Assembly (NCBI GenBank): GCA_027491155.1
Contig: JAIXWR010000036.1
Coordinates: 104,393 to 168,392, forward strand
Reading direction: 5' to 3'
Source of the DNA: Verrucomicrobiaceae bacterium
GTDB lineage: Bacteria; Verrucomicrobiota; Verrucomicrobiia; Verrucomicrobiales; Akkermansiaceae
DNA: 64,000 bases
Below, in pieces: positions 8,198 through 16,375 of the stretch. The notes below the pieces were generated by a model, which did not search any database, was not told the DNA's origin, and saw nothing but the letters and a program-made list of their open reading frames with translations. The translations under genes and the position numbers were made by a program. Positions within the stretch are counted from its first letter, which is position 1; every line of letters begins with the position of its first letter.

Positions 8198-8785
8198 ATG
8201 AAAATCCGGCACATTTCCGCAGTTCTTGCGCTGGCGCTGCTTTCCGGCTGCGACAAGCCGGCCGAGGTGTCGGTGGACGAAACCCGGCCCGTGACGATGC
8301 GCGATGCGGGCCACAAGCTCAACGCCACCAGCAGCGACCGCTTCGAGGAGCCCGGCACCGGCCCCTACCTCGCGGGCGTGGTGCCGGAGGGCTGGCTGGC
8401 CCAGCCGACCTCGGCGTTCCGCCTGCTGAGTTACCGTTTCGGGACTGGCGGCGACATCGCGGTGGGCGTTTCGTCCGGCGGGATGCTGGAAAACGTCAAC
8501 CGCTGGCTCGGCCAGTTCGGCGCGGACCCGATCGACGAGGCCGGCCTCGAAAAGCTGGATAAAGGCGAGGCGGCGGGTGCCAAGGGCGTGTGGGTCGAGG
8601 CCGCGGGCGACTACTCGCCGGGCATGGGCCAGCCGCCGAAGGCCTCCCAGGCGCTTTACGGATTGGTCGCGGTCGAGGGCGACCGGATCGTCACGATCAA
8701 GATGACCGGCCCCGCCGATGAAGTTGCGGCGCAGAAATCCGCGTTGAAAGTGTTCGCCGCAAGCCTGCGCAAGCGGGCTGAATGA
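8198..8785 (+). CDS. Putative lipoprotein of unknown function
   Basis: The 195-residue protein has a type II signal peptide, MKIRHISAVLALALLSGC, with a lipobox LLSGC, so the mature protein should be lipid-anchored at Cys18. No domain is recognised with confidence. The middle (about 60-190) has a mixed alpha/beta character with LAGVVPEGWLAQ and ALYGLVAVEGDRIVTIKMTGP, resembling small stress-type lipoproteins. The ATG at 8198 is set by the signal peptide. It lies 33 bp upstream of the ResB gene and could be cotranscribed with the cytochrome c maturation pair. Confidence 0.75.
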   Translation: MKIRHISAVLALALLSGCDKPAEVSVDETRPVTMRDAGHKLNATSSDRFEEPGTGPYLAGVVPEGWLAQPTSAFRLLSYRFGTGGDIAVGVSSGGMLENVNRWLGQFGADPIDEAGLEKLDKGEAAGAKGVWVEAAGDYSPGMGQPPKASQALYGLVAVEGDRIVTIKMTGPADEVAAQKSALKVFAASLRKRAE

Positions 8786-8818
8786 GTCCGGTTTTCCGTT
8801 TCGTAACCTGCCGCCCCG

Positions 8819-10072
8819 ATGAGTTCCGACGCTCCAGTTTCCTTTCCCGTCCGATTCTTCCGATGGCTGTCGGGCATGGGTCTCGCGACCAGCCTGCTGG
8901 TCATCCTGATGCTGCTGACCTGGCTGGCCACGCTGGAGCAGGTCCAGCACGGGCTGCACATGACGCTCGAGAAGTATTTCCACTACAGCAAGCCGTGGGT
9001 TTTCCCGGATGCTGCGGTCCTGTTCCCCAGCCTGGCGGGCAAGGACAAGTATCTCCCGCCGCTCCCGGGTGGCTACTGGGTCTGCGCGCTCCTCGTGGTG
9101 AACCTGACGCTCGGCGGCCTGATCCGGATCCGCAAGGGGGTGAAGACCATCGGGGTGATCCTCGCCCACTTCGGCATCATCTTCATGATCGTGGCGGGCG
9201 GCGTGGCGCAGCTCAAGGAGGAGCGCGGCGTGATGATGCTGGCCGAGGATGCCGGCGCCGGCTTTCCGAACGTGGCGGACTACGCCCAGTCGCTCACCGA
9301 GACGACGATCGAGATCACCGAAATCAAGGACGGCAAGACCGCGGGCGACGTGCATTTCGTGAAGGACGCCTACTACCGGGATCTCGAGGGCGAGAAGCGA
9401 CGCGTCGTGCGTTTGCCGGAGCTCCCCTTCGACCTCGAACTGCAGGGTTACCTTCAGAACGCCCGGCCGATGGCGGCCGCCAGCATGGCGCCGCCGAACG
9501 GCGAGCCGGTGGTGGACGGCTGGTTCCTGCTTTCGCAGAAAGCCAACAAGGAAACCGAGATGGACACCCCGGGCCTTCACGCGCGGGTCCTCGGCCGGGA
9601 TGGAAGCAAGGGGGAAGTCTTCCTGCTTTCCAGCCATGCGCGGTCGCCCTTCACCGTGACGGCGGACGGCCGCACTTTCGTCCTCTCCTTCGACAAGCGG
9701 ATCTGGCCGGTGCCCTTCCAGGTGAAGCTGGTGGACGCCCGCTCCGAGTATCACCCCAACACCTCGCGGCCGAAGCTGTTCGAAAGCGACATCGTCCGGA
9801 TCGAGGACGGCCGCGAATCGAACGTCTTCATCGAGATGAACGAGCCGATGCGCTACGGCGGCATGACCTTTTACCAGCGCACCATGATGAACGGTGTGAC
9901 GGGCGCCGACCGCGAGGCGAGCGTGTCGGGCTTCGAGGTGGTGCGGAATCCATCCGACAAGTGGCCGGAATACAGCATCTACCTCTCCGGTTTCGGCCTT
10001 TGCCTCCATTTCCTGCTCAAACTCGGGAACTTCCTGTTCCGCGGAAAGTCCAACCCCGTCGCCCAAGCCTGA
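8819..10072 (+). CDS. resB: Cytochrome c biogenesis protein ResB
   Basis: The 417-residue membrane protein belongs to the system II (Ccs) haem-delivery machinery. Hydrophobic segments lie near 22-42, 85-105, 110-135 and 395-413, with a large extracytoplasmic domain (about 140-390) between segments 3 and 4, the ResB arrangement. The C-terminal part contains EPMRYGGMTFYQRT, a conserved ResB block. It works with CcsA, encoded one base downstream, to present reduced haem to apocytochromes outside the membrane. The window also encodes a di-haem cytochrome (16376-18982) that such a system could mature. Confidence 0.9.
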   Translation: MSSDAPVSFPVRFFRWLSGMGLATSLLVILMLLTWLATLEQVQHGLHMTLEKYFHYSKPWVFPDAAVLFPSLAGKDKYLPPLPGGYWVCALLVVNLTLGGLIRIRKGVKTIGVILAHFGIIFMIVAGGVAQLKEERGVMMLAEDAGAGFPNVADYAQSLTETTIEITEIKDGKTAGDVHFVKDAYYRDLEGEKRRVVRLPELPFDLELQGYLQNARPMAAASMAPPNGEPVVDGWFLLSQKANKETEMDTPGLHARVLGRDGSKGEVFLLSSHARSPFTVTADGRTFVLSFDKRIWPVPFQVKLVDARSEYHPNTSRPKLFESDIVRIEDGRESNVFIEMNEPMRYGGMTFYQRTMMNGVTGADREASVSGFEVVRNPSDKWPEYSIYLSGFGLCLHFLLKLGNFLFRGKSNPVAQA

Positions 10073-10073
10073 C

Positions 10074-12083
10074 ATGAATGCCACCATCGGACGCTGGATC
10101 ATCTTTGCCCTGGGACTCTGTGCCGTCACCTGGATCGTCGCCACCGCGCTGCGCGACAGCCGTCCGGAAGGCGACACCCGCACGGTCTCCGGTTACAAAC
10201 CTTGGGAAGAGGAAACGCTGGAGCTGGCCGCGCTGCTGCCGGTGCAGGACGGCGGGCGGGTCAAGCCGCTGGGCACCTTCGCCGGATTCACGATGCTCAG
10301 CCTGCACGGGGCGCGCTCGATGGAGATCATCGGCGAGGGCGGCGAGAAGGTGAAGATCAAGCCGCTCGAGTGGATGCTCGACTGCTTCTTCCGGCCCGAA
10401 CTGGCCAAGGAGCTGCCGACCTTCCGCGTCGACAATTCCGAGATCCTCGAGGCGGTCGGCATCGAGACCCGCGGCCGCCGCGACCGCTACAGCTACAACG
10501 ACCTCGCGCCGGGGCTGGACAAGATGAAGCAGCTCGCGGCGTCGTACGAGCAGATCTCGCGGCAGGATCCGAAGCTCCTCAAGCCGCTGGAGAAGCAGAC
10601 GCTCGACCAGGTTTACAACATCCGGACCTTCGAGTTCCTGACCGGCTACATGGACTTCGCCCGCAACGGGCTTTTGCCTGCATCGGGCAAGGTCGAGGGC
10701 AAGATCCTGCCGGTCAGCGAGGTGATGGCCGCCGCGCCGAAGATCCGCGCCGAACTGCAGGCGGCGGCGAGCGGCCAGCCGGTGTCGCAGGAAGTCCAGA
10801 CCATCACGGTGCTCATCGAGCAGGCGGCCAACTCGGCGAAGTTCGGCCTCAATCTTTTCCCGTCCAAGAACAAGGAGGACGCCGAGTGGATCAGCGCGGG
10901 CGGCCGGATCTTCAATATCTTCACCGGCACCACCCGCGAGCCGGAGCAGTCGATCAAGGACATCAAGATGCTGGAGGATGTCGCCACTTCCCTCAAGAGC
11001 GGCGAATCGGCGTTCCGCGAGAAGTTCGCCATGCTGGAGGCCAGCATCGTGGAGCGGGCGAAGGAGCGCGACGAGTACCGCTCGATCCCGCTGGAGGCGG
11101 ATTACTTCCGCAAGAACTGGTTCATCTACGCGCTGGTCTGGTTCCTCGCGGCGGTGGTCAGCGCCGCGGTGATGTTTTTCACCGGCCAGACGAAGGCCGG
11201 AAAGATCAGCTACTGGGCGACGGTCGCGTTCCTCAGCTTCGGCCTGATCTACCTGATCATCCCGATCGTGAAGCGCTCGATCATCATGGAGCGCCCGCCG
11301 GTGGGGAACCTCTACGACACGATCATCTTCATCGACATGGCCATCGTGGCCTTCGCGCTGCTGGTCGAGTGGATGACCCGCAAGCGCTTCGTGCTCGGCA
11401 TCACGCCGATCGTCGCAGCCTTCCTGATCGTGCTGGCGCGGCGGTTCGAGGTCGGTGAAGGAAGGGATCATCTGGACCCGCTGGTCGCCGTGCTGCGCTC
11501 GAACTACTGGCTGAGCACGCACGTCATCACCATCACCCTCGGTTACGCCAGCGGCTTGATCACCGCGCTGCTGTCGATCGTCTATGTCCTCCTGCGCAGC
11601 CTGCGGCTCGATGGCGGCGATACCTCGCTGCGGCGCTCGATCACCCGCGCGGCCTACGGCTGCATCTGCCTCACCCTGGTGCTTTCGCTGATCGGCACCG
11701 TGCTCGGCGGGATCTGGGCGAACGACTCGTGGGGCCGCTTCTGGGGCTGGGATCCGAAGGAGAACGGCGCGCTGATGATCGTGCTCTGGGCGCTGGCCAT
11801 CCTGCACGCCCGCATCGGCGGCTACATCAAGGAGTGGGGCCTCCACCTGGCCTCCATCTTCGGCGGAATCGTGGTCGCCTTCTCGTGGTGGCACGTGAAC
11901 TTCCTCAACGTCGGCCTGCACAACTACGGCTTTGCCGCGGAGAAGCTGTGGACCGTGGTGGTCTTCTACGCGATCATGAGCGGCTTCATCCTGCTCGGTG
12001 CGGTGACCTGCCTGCTCGAAAAGCGGGCGAAGGCCGTGAAAACGGCACGGGAATTCGGGGTGAAGGAGCCGGTGGAGGTGTGA
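10074..12083 (+). CDS. ccsA: Cytochrome c biogenesis protein CcsA/CcsB-type haem lyase
   Basis: The 669-residue protein has one N-terminal membrane segment (about 8-26), a long hydrophilic domain to about residue 340, then about eight membrane segments. The tryptophan-rich haem-handling motif WGRFWGWDPKE lies near residues 550-560. Candidate haem-ligand histidines include those in LHARIGG and SWWHVNFLNVGLHN. The C-terminal half is the CcsA domain that moves haem and attaches it to CXXCH motifs. The hydrophilic N-terminal domain makes this much longer than stand-alone CcsA (about 300 residues). It follows resB with no gap. Confidence 0.92.
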   Translation: MNATIGRWIIFALGLCAVTWIVATALRDSRPEGDTRTVSGYKPWEEETLELAALLPVQDGGRVKPLGTFAGFTMLSLHGARSMEIIGEGGEKVKIKPLEWMLDCFFRPELAKELPTFRVDNSEILEAVGIETRGRRDRYSYNDLAPGLDKMKQLAASYEQISRQDPKLLKPLEKQTLDQVYNIRTFEFLTGYMDFARNGLLPASGKVEGKILPVSEVMAAAPKIRAELQAAASGQPVSQEVQTITVLIEQAANSAKFGLNLFPSKNKEDAEWISAGGRIFNIFTGTTREPEQSIKDIKMLEDVATSLKSGESAFREKFAMLEASIVERAKERDEYRSIPLEADYFRKNWFIYALVWFLAAVVSAAVMFFTGQTKAGKISYWATVAFLSFGLIYLIIPIVKRSIIMERPPVGNLYDTIIFIDMAIVAFALLVEWMTRKRFVLGITPIVAAFLIVLARRFEVGEGRDHLDPLVAVLRSNYWLSTHVITITLGYASGLITALLSIVYVLLRSLRLDGGDTSLRRSITRAAYGCICLTLVLSLIGTVLGGIWANDSWGRFWGWDPKENGALMIVLWALAILHARIGGYIKEWGLHLASIFGGIVVAFSWWHVNFLNVGLHNYGFAAEKLWTVVVFYAIMSGFILLGAVTCLLEKRAKAVKTAREFGVKEPVEV

Positions 12084-12092
12084 AGTTCTTTA

Positions 12093-12154
12093 GGAGCGCC
12101 GGCTTCAGCCGGCCTGCCTTTTGCCTGGAAAGGGCCGGCTAAAGCCGGCGCTCC
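12093..12154. repeat. Palindromic REP-like element (family R3), probable bidirectional terminator
   Basis: The 22-bp arms at 12093-12114 and 12133-12154 are reverse complements at 21 of 22 positions (GGAGCGCCGGCTT... and ...AAGCCGGCGCTCC). Each arm also contains its own small hairpin GCCGGCTTCAGCCGGC. It sits between the convergent ccsA and SGNH genes, so it may stop transcription in both directions. A half copy lies at 55627-55648. Confidence 0.85.
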
Positions 12155-12166
12155 ACCCTGCGGCGA

Positions 12167-13459
12167 TTACTTCGCCGTGATGGTGATCACGTGCTCGGCG
12201 GGCTGCTTTGCGCCGGCGACGGCCTTGGCCAGCCGGGCGCGTGCTTTCTCCGTCAGCGCGAAGGTCGCCTCGCGGTCGGCGGCGCCTTCGGGCCCGTGGA
12301 CGAGCATCTTGATCTGACGGGTCTCGTATTCCTGCTTCGCCAGCACGGCGTCCCACACTTTCTTGAAGGCGGGGAGCAGCGGATGGGTTTCGAAATCCTT
12401 CGCGAGGTTCACGCCGGCCAGGAGTTCGGCGGCTTGATAGGTGCGGGTGCTTTCGCCCCAGGTGACGTCGTAGGCGGTGGCGGCGGGCGCGGCGATTTTC
12501 AGCACGAGGCGATTGAGCTCGTCGTCGAAGGGCACCAGCGCGAGTCCCGCGCGGATGGAATCGTCGCTCTTCAGGTCGCCCGGTCCCGGGCTGAAGGGCA
12601 GCTTGTTGCTGCGGAGCGTGATCCTGCCACCGGCGGCGGAAAGCACCTCGTGGCCGGCGGTCGCGGTGGCCTTGCCGGTCGCCGCGTCGAAAGTGATGGT
12701 GCCCAGCTCGCCGTCGAGGCCCATGCCCTTGAGGAAGGAGTAGGCCATGATCACCTGGCCGGCCCAGCCGGGGTGGACGCCGTCCTTGCCGGCCACCTTG
12801 AAATCCGGACCGTGGAGCTTCTTCGCGTGGAAATCGGCCAGCAGCATCGGGCGGTAGAGGTCGGCAAAGGCGACCTGCTCGGCGGCGGCGACCTCGATCC
12901 CGATGTTGCGGAACTTCGACAAGGCGAGGTTCAGCTCCTCCTTGGTCCCGGATGCGGTTTTCACCCAATTGGGAACGGTATCGATGATGCCCGAGGATCC
13001 CAGCAGCACGCGGGTGCCGGCCTGCTTGAAGGTGCGGACCATGGTCGTCAGGTTCTGCCGGTAATTCGCGGCGATCGGGTCGTTGTAGGGGACGTAGCGG
13101 AAGTCGTTCATCCCGTAGCAGGTGGTCGCGAAGGTCGGCTTGAAGCGCAGGACGTCGCTCTCCATCCGCTTGAGGAAGCCGCCGGCCTGCTCGCCGCTCC
13201 AGCCATACTGGCGGCAGGTGATTTCAAGCTCGGGCAGGCAGGCGGTGAGGTAGGTTTCGAGGATCACCGAGTAGCGCTTCTGCTCGGTGATCGAGTCGCC
13301 GCAGATCGCGACGCGGTCCCCCTTCCGGAGCAGCACGCCGGCGGGCTGCGGAGCGGGGGTGAGCTGATAGGCCGAAAGCTCGGGCGGCAGGGGAGTCGCT
13401 TCCTTGGCGAAGGCGGGGAGGGCGAAGGCGAGGAGGAGGATGGCGGTTCGGCGCTTCAT
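12167..13459 (-). CDS. Secreted SGNH/GDSL-type hydrolase
   Basis: The 430-residue exported protein has signal peptide MKRRTAILLLAFALPAFAKE. The SGNH block I motif GDSITEQ lies near residue 54, a GMND block (block III-type Asn) follows near 120, and DGVHPGWAG near 210 supplies the catalytic His. It is therefore a serine esterase/lipase-fold enzyme, likely acting on acetylated polysaccharide or a related ester; the substrate is unknown. The C-terminal 200 residues contain a beta-rich accessory region and a helical end. The ATG at 13459 is fixed by the signal peptide. It diverges from the FG-GAP gene across 105 bp. Confidence 0.88.
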   Translation of the reverse strand: MKRRTAILLLAFALPAFAKEATPLPPELSAYQLTPAPQPAGVLLRKGDRVAICGDSITEQKRYSVILETYLTACLPELEITCRQYGWSGEQAGGFLKRMESDVLRFKPTFATTCYGMNDFRYVPYNDPIAANYRQNLTTMVRTFKQAGTRVLLGSSGIIDTVPNWVKTASGTKEELNLALSKFRNIGIEVAAAEQVAFADLYRPMLLADFHAKKLHGPDFKVAGKDGVHPGWAGQVIMAYSFLKGMGLDGELGTITFDAATGKATATAGHEVLSAAGGRITLRSNKLPFSPGPGDLKSDDSIRAGLALVPFDDELNRLVLKIAAPAATAYDVTWGESTRTYQAAELLAGVNLAKDFETHPLLPAFKKVWDAVLAKQEYETRQIKMLVHGPEGAADREATFALTEKARARLAKAVAGAKQPAEHVITITAK

Positions 13460-13564
13460 TTGCCGTTTAGCCGAGCGGGAAATGCCGGCCGGATCAAGCG
13501 GCGATGCCCGGCGCTTCCGGCCTTTCCGAAAGTTCGGCCGCCCGCCCGACGTCTTCTTCCTCCG

Positions 13565-14743
13565 ATGAAAACCCATGCCATCCTTCTCCCCGCGGGCCTG
13601 CTCGTGCTGGCGATCTCGTTTGCCAAGGTCCCGTCCGTGCCGGCTTGGAAGAAGTACGTGCTGACCAAGGACTTCATCACCGAGGGGCTTGCGGCCGGGG
13701 ACATCGATGGCGACGGGGTGAAAGACCTGGTGGCCGGTGCGTTCTGGTTCCAGGGGCCGGACTTCAAGGAAGGCAAGCTCTACCGCCCGGGCCGGGCCCA
13801 GCCGATCGACAGCTACATGGAGGACTCTTTCCTGAGCTGGATCGACGACGTGAACAGCGACGGCAAGAACGACATCCTGATGGCCAGCCACCCGGGCAAG
13901 GACATGACGCTTTACCTCAACCCGGGCAAGGAAGGCGACTGGCCGGCGCACCGGGTGATGACCGAGGCGGCGACCGAGAGCCCGCTGTGGCTGGACCTTG
14001 ACGGCGATGGCAAGAAGGAGCTGGTCTGCATGCAGGGCGGCAAGTTCGGCTACGCGGAGGTCGACTGGTCCGACGTGACCAAGCCGTGGACCTTCATCGC
14101 CGTCTCCGAGAAGCGTACCAACACGCCCTACATGCACGGTCTCGGTGCCGGGGATCTGAACGGCGACGGCAAGGCGGACATCATCGAAAAGGACGGCTGG
14201 TTCGAGCAGCCGGCGGAGAAGGGCGGCCAGTGGGTCTGGCACAAGGAGCCCTTCGCCGGACGCGGCGGCGCGCAGATGCTGGTGTTCGATGCCGACAAGG
14301 ACGGCGACAACGACATGATCACGAGCCTGGACGGCCACGGCTACGGGCTGGTTTGGTACGAGAACACCCGTAGCAACGGCAAGGTCAGCTTCGCCCGCCA
14401 CGAGATCCTGCCGGAAGACCCCGCCAAGTCGGGTCCGGGCGGCTTGCAGTTCAGCCAGCTCCACGCGCTGGACGCGGGGGACTTCGACGGCGACGGGCGG
14501 ATGGACTTCACGACCGGCAAGCGCTTCTGGGCGCACAACGGCAGGGACCCGGGCGAAAGGGATCCCGCGCTGGCGGTGATCTTCTACAACCGCGCGAAGG
14601 ACAAGGGCGTCGAGTGGCAGCCGGAGGTGATCGACAACGACTCGGGCGTCGGCTGCCAGGTGCTGGCGGTCGATCTGGACGGCGATGGCAAGCTCGAGTT
14701 CGCGGCGGGCACCAAGAAGGGCGTGCACGTCATCCGGCGGTGA
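13565..14743 (+). CDS. Secreted FG-GAP/VCBS repeat protein
   Basis: The 392-residue exported protein has an N-terminal hydrophobic signal (about residues 5-20). It contains at least six DxDGDG-type calcium-binding loops spaced through the chain (for example DIDGDGVKD, DLDGDGKKE, DLNGDGKAD, DADKDGDND, DFDGDGRMD, DLDGDGKLE). This is the seven-bladed propeller pattern of integrin-like FG-GAP/VCBS proteins, which in this phylum are usually periplasmic or surface proteins. No catalytic domain is evident. Regular spacing across the whole mature chain suggests a single propeller. Its role is unknown. Confidence 0.85.
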   Translation: MKTHAILLPAGLLVLAISFAKVPSVPAWKKYVLTKDFITEGLAAGDIDGDGVKDLVAGAFWFQGPDFKEGKLYRPGRAQPIDSYMEDSFLSWIDDVNSDGKNDILMASHPGKDMTLYLNPGKEGDWPAHRVMTEAATESPLWLDLDGDGKKELVCMQGGKFGYAEVDWSDVTKPWTFIAVSEKRTNTPYMHGLGAGDLNGDGKADIIEKDGWFEQPAEKGGQWVWHKEPFAGRGGAQMLVFDADKDGDNDMITSLDGHGYGLVWYENTRSNGKVSFARHEILPEDPAKSGPGGLQFSQLHALDAGDFDGDGRMDFTTGKRFWAHNGRDPGERDPALAVIFYNRAKDKGVEWQPEVIDNDSGVGCQVLAVDLDGDGKLEFAAGTKKGVHVIRR

Positions 14744-14772
14744 GGCGGATGGTTGATTGAGGATTTTCTGAT

Positions 14773-15609
14773 TCAGAAGCGCCAGGTGATCCCCGAGCGC
14801 ACCGAGAAGTCCGTGGACGCTGCCCCGATGCCCGCGCCGAGACCGAGGCGGACGGTGCATTCGTGGACGGGCGTCCAATAGAGGCCGGCGATGACCTCGT
14901 TTTCGCCGTGCAGATTGAAGTCGCCGATGTTCTCCAGGCCGACGGCCCAGTCGTGGCTCAGGCGCTGGCGGATGCCGATCGCGTAGCCGAAATCCACTTC
15001 GCCCGAACCGGGGGCGACGCCGATGAGATTCACGACGACCCGGGTGTTCTCGCCAAGCGTCGTGTCGGCGATGAAGCGGAAGTGGAAGTGGTCCTCGGCA
15101 TGGCGGTGGATGCCGCCGTGGGAGTGGCCGTGATCGTGGAAATGAACATGGCCGCCGCTGTCGGAACCGGGCGGCGGACCGTCCGGGCCGGGGTCGATGC
15201 CGCCTCCGCCGTCGTCGTGCTGGTGGACGGCACCGGCATGATCATGGGCGGCCGATCCGTCGGCGAAGACATAGCCGGCGCTGAAAGCGAGGGACACCGG
15301 GGATTCGCCGGTCGGAAGCGTCCACTGGAGCTGCGGATGAATCGCCGTGTAATCCCATCCGCCGGGGCCTTCGTCGGCGAGGCGGATGGAGCTGCCGAGC
15401 GCGAGTCCGGGGAGGACGCCGGCCATGAAGCCCGGCTCCAGGCTGAGCTCGTCGGTGTCGCCGCTTTTCGACCACTCGAAGGAGGTGAAAGCGGTGAAGT
15501 GGCCGGGCCGCGGGACGCCGGCATCCAGCGTGACCAGGAAATCCTGGCCGTGATGGGCGCGGGCGATCGCGGGGACGAGCAGCAGCGGGAGCAGGAGCCG
15601 GGGATTCAT
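14773..15609 (-). CDS. Histidine-rich outer-membrane beta-barrel-like protein
   Basis: The 278-residue exported protein has a signal peptide ending ...AIARA, and the mature protein starts HHGQDF. Both halves have alternating amphipathic strands and the protein ends in an aromatic residue (ITWRF), as outer-membrane barrels do. Between them, residues 122-177 form a Gly/Pro/His-rich insert with 14 histidines, including HVHFHDHGHSHGG. Such inserts bind Cu, Zn or Ni. It is the last gene of a four-gene minus-strand cluster with a CorA-like protein 13 bp upstream and a di-haem cytochrome, which suggests metal binding or uptake. No named family is recognised. Confidence 0.7.
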   Translation of the reverse strand: MNPRLLLPLLLVPAIARAHHGQDFLVTLDAGVPRPGHFTAFTSFEWSKSGDTDELSLEPGFMAGVLPGLALGSSIRLADEGPGGWDYTAIHPQLQWTLPTGESPVSLAFSAGYVFADGSAAHDHAGAVHQHDDGGGGIDPGPDGPPPGSDSGGHVHFHDHGHSHGGIHRHAEDHFHFRFIADTTLGENTRVVVNLIGVAPGSGEVDFGYAIGIRQRLSHDWAVGLENIGDFNLHGENEVIAGLYWTPVHECTVRLGLGAGIGAASTDFSVRSGITWRF

Positions 15610-15622
15610 GGGCTTTCGTGTT

Positions 15623-16348
15623 TCAGCGGCGGCGGCGGCCGAGGAAGCCGGCGGCGAGGACGGCGAGCAGGGCGGACGACGGCTCGGGCACGGCGGCGGT
15701 GGTGAAGCTCGCGAGGTAGCCCTGGCGCGGCGGGTTGGTGGCCGACGGGGCATTGCTGCCGAGCACGATGGTGTAATTGCCGGCGGCGAGATCGACGGTG
15801 TAGGTGGCGGAGCTTTCGGTGGTGTTGTCCACCAGGCCGATGAAGCCCAGGTCTTCCGCCCAGTCGATGTTCCCGCGGTTGTTGTAGTCGTGGCTCTCGC
15901 CCACGGAGGGATCGAGGCCGTAGGAAAGGGCCACGGCTTCCGGGATGCTGTCGTTATCCCAGCCCGACCAGAGGGTGAAGGAGGGGAACAGTTGTTCGGT
16001 CGGCCGGAAGCCCGCACCGTTCGGGATGTTCGCGTTGCGTTCGAGGGTGATGGTGAAGCGGCTGGCCTGGGTCAAGGTGACGGCGACCCAGTGCGAGGTG
16101 TGGGTCCAGCCGCGGGTGGGATCGCCGGGGTCGAAAAGTCCCTGGTCTTCCCAGGACCAGGCACCGACGTGGGAGCCGGCGATGTCCGGGGTGACGGCGG
16201 AGTCGACGCCGCCCAGGGTGACATACCACTCGTAGCCGATGCCGCCGGGATTCGGGTCCGGATTGGCGACGTCGTGGAAGCTGATGGTGGCGGCGGAGGC
16301 GCTGGCGGCGAGGATGAGCCCGATGAGGGCAGGTCGTGTTGTTTTCAT
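15623..16348 (-). CDS. PEP-CTERM protein resembling copper-binding CorA
   Basis: The 241-residue secreted protein has signal peptide MKTTRPALIGLILAASASA and a C-terminal PEP-CTERM sorting signal (VPEPSSALLAVLAAGFLG then Arg residues). The mature domain contains W41, H60, W64, W66 and the motif WTHTSHW at 81-87, followed by a LERNANIP segment. This reminds me of methanotroph CorA, a copper-repressed surface protein that binds Cu(I) through His and an oxidised Trp. The gene lies 27 bp downstream of a large di-haem cytochrome gene, the same pairing as corA with its cytochrome partner. The PEP-CTERM part is certain; the CorA assignment is by recall and arrangement. Confidence 0.7.
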   Translation of the reverse strand: MKTTRPALIGLILAASASAATISFHDVANPDPNPGGIGYEWYVTLGGVDSAVTPDIAGSHVGAWSWEDQGLFDPGDPTRGWTHTSHWVAVTLTQASRFTITLERNANIPNGAGFRPTEQLFPSFTLWSGWDNDSIPEAVALSYGLDPSVGESHDYNNRGNIDWAEDLGFIGLVDNTTESSATYTVDLAAGNYTIVLGSNAPSATNPPRQGYLASFTTAAVPEPSSALLAVLAAGFLGRRRR

Positions 16349-16375
16349 GGGATGATGTGGTGTTTGGGTTGGTCT

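Noticed and set aside
7172..10183. Long minus-strand open frame opposite the lipoprotein and resB genes
   Set aside because: No motif, Arg/His-rich, and it overlaps three well-supported genes.
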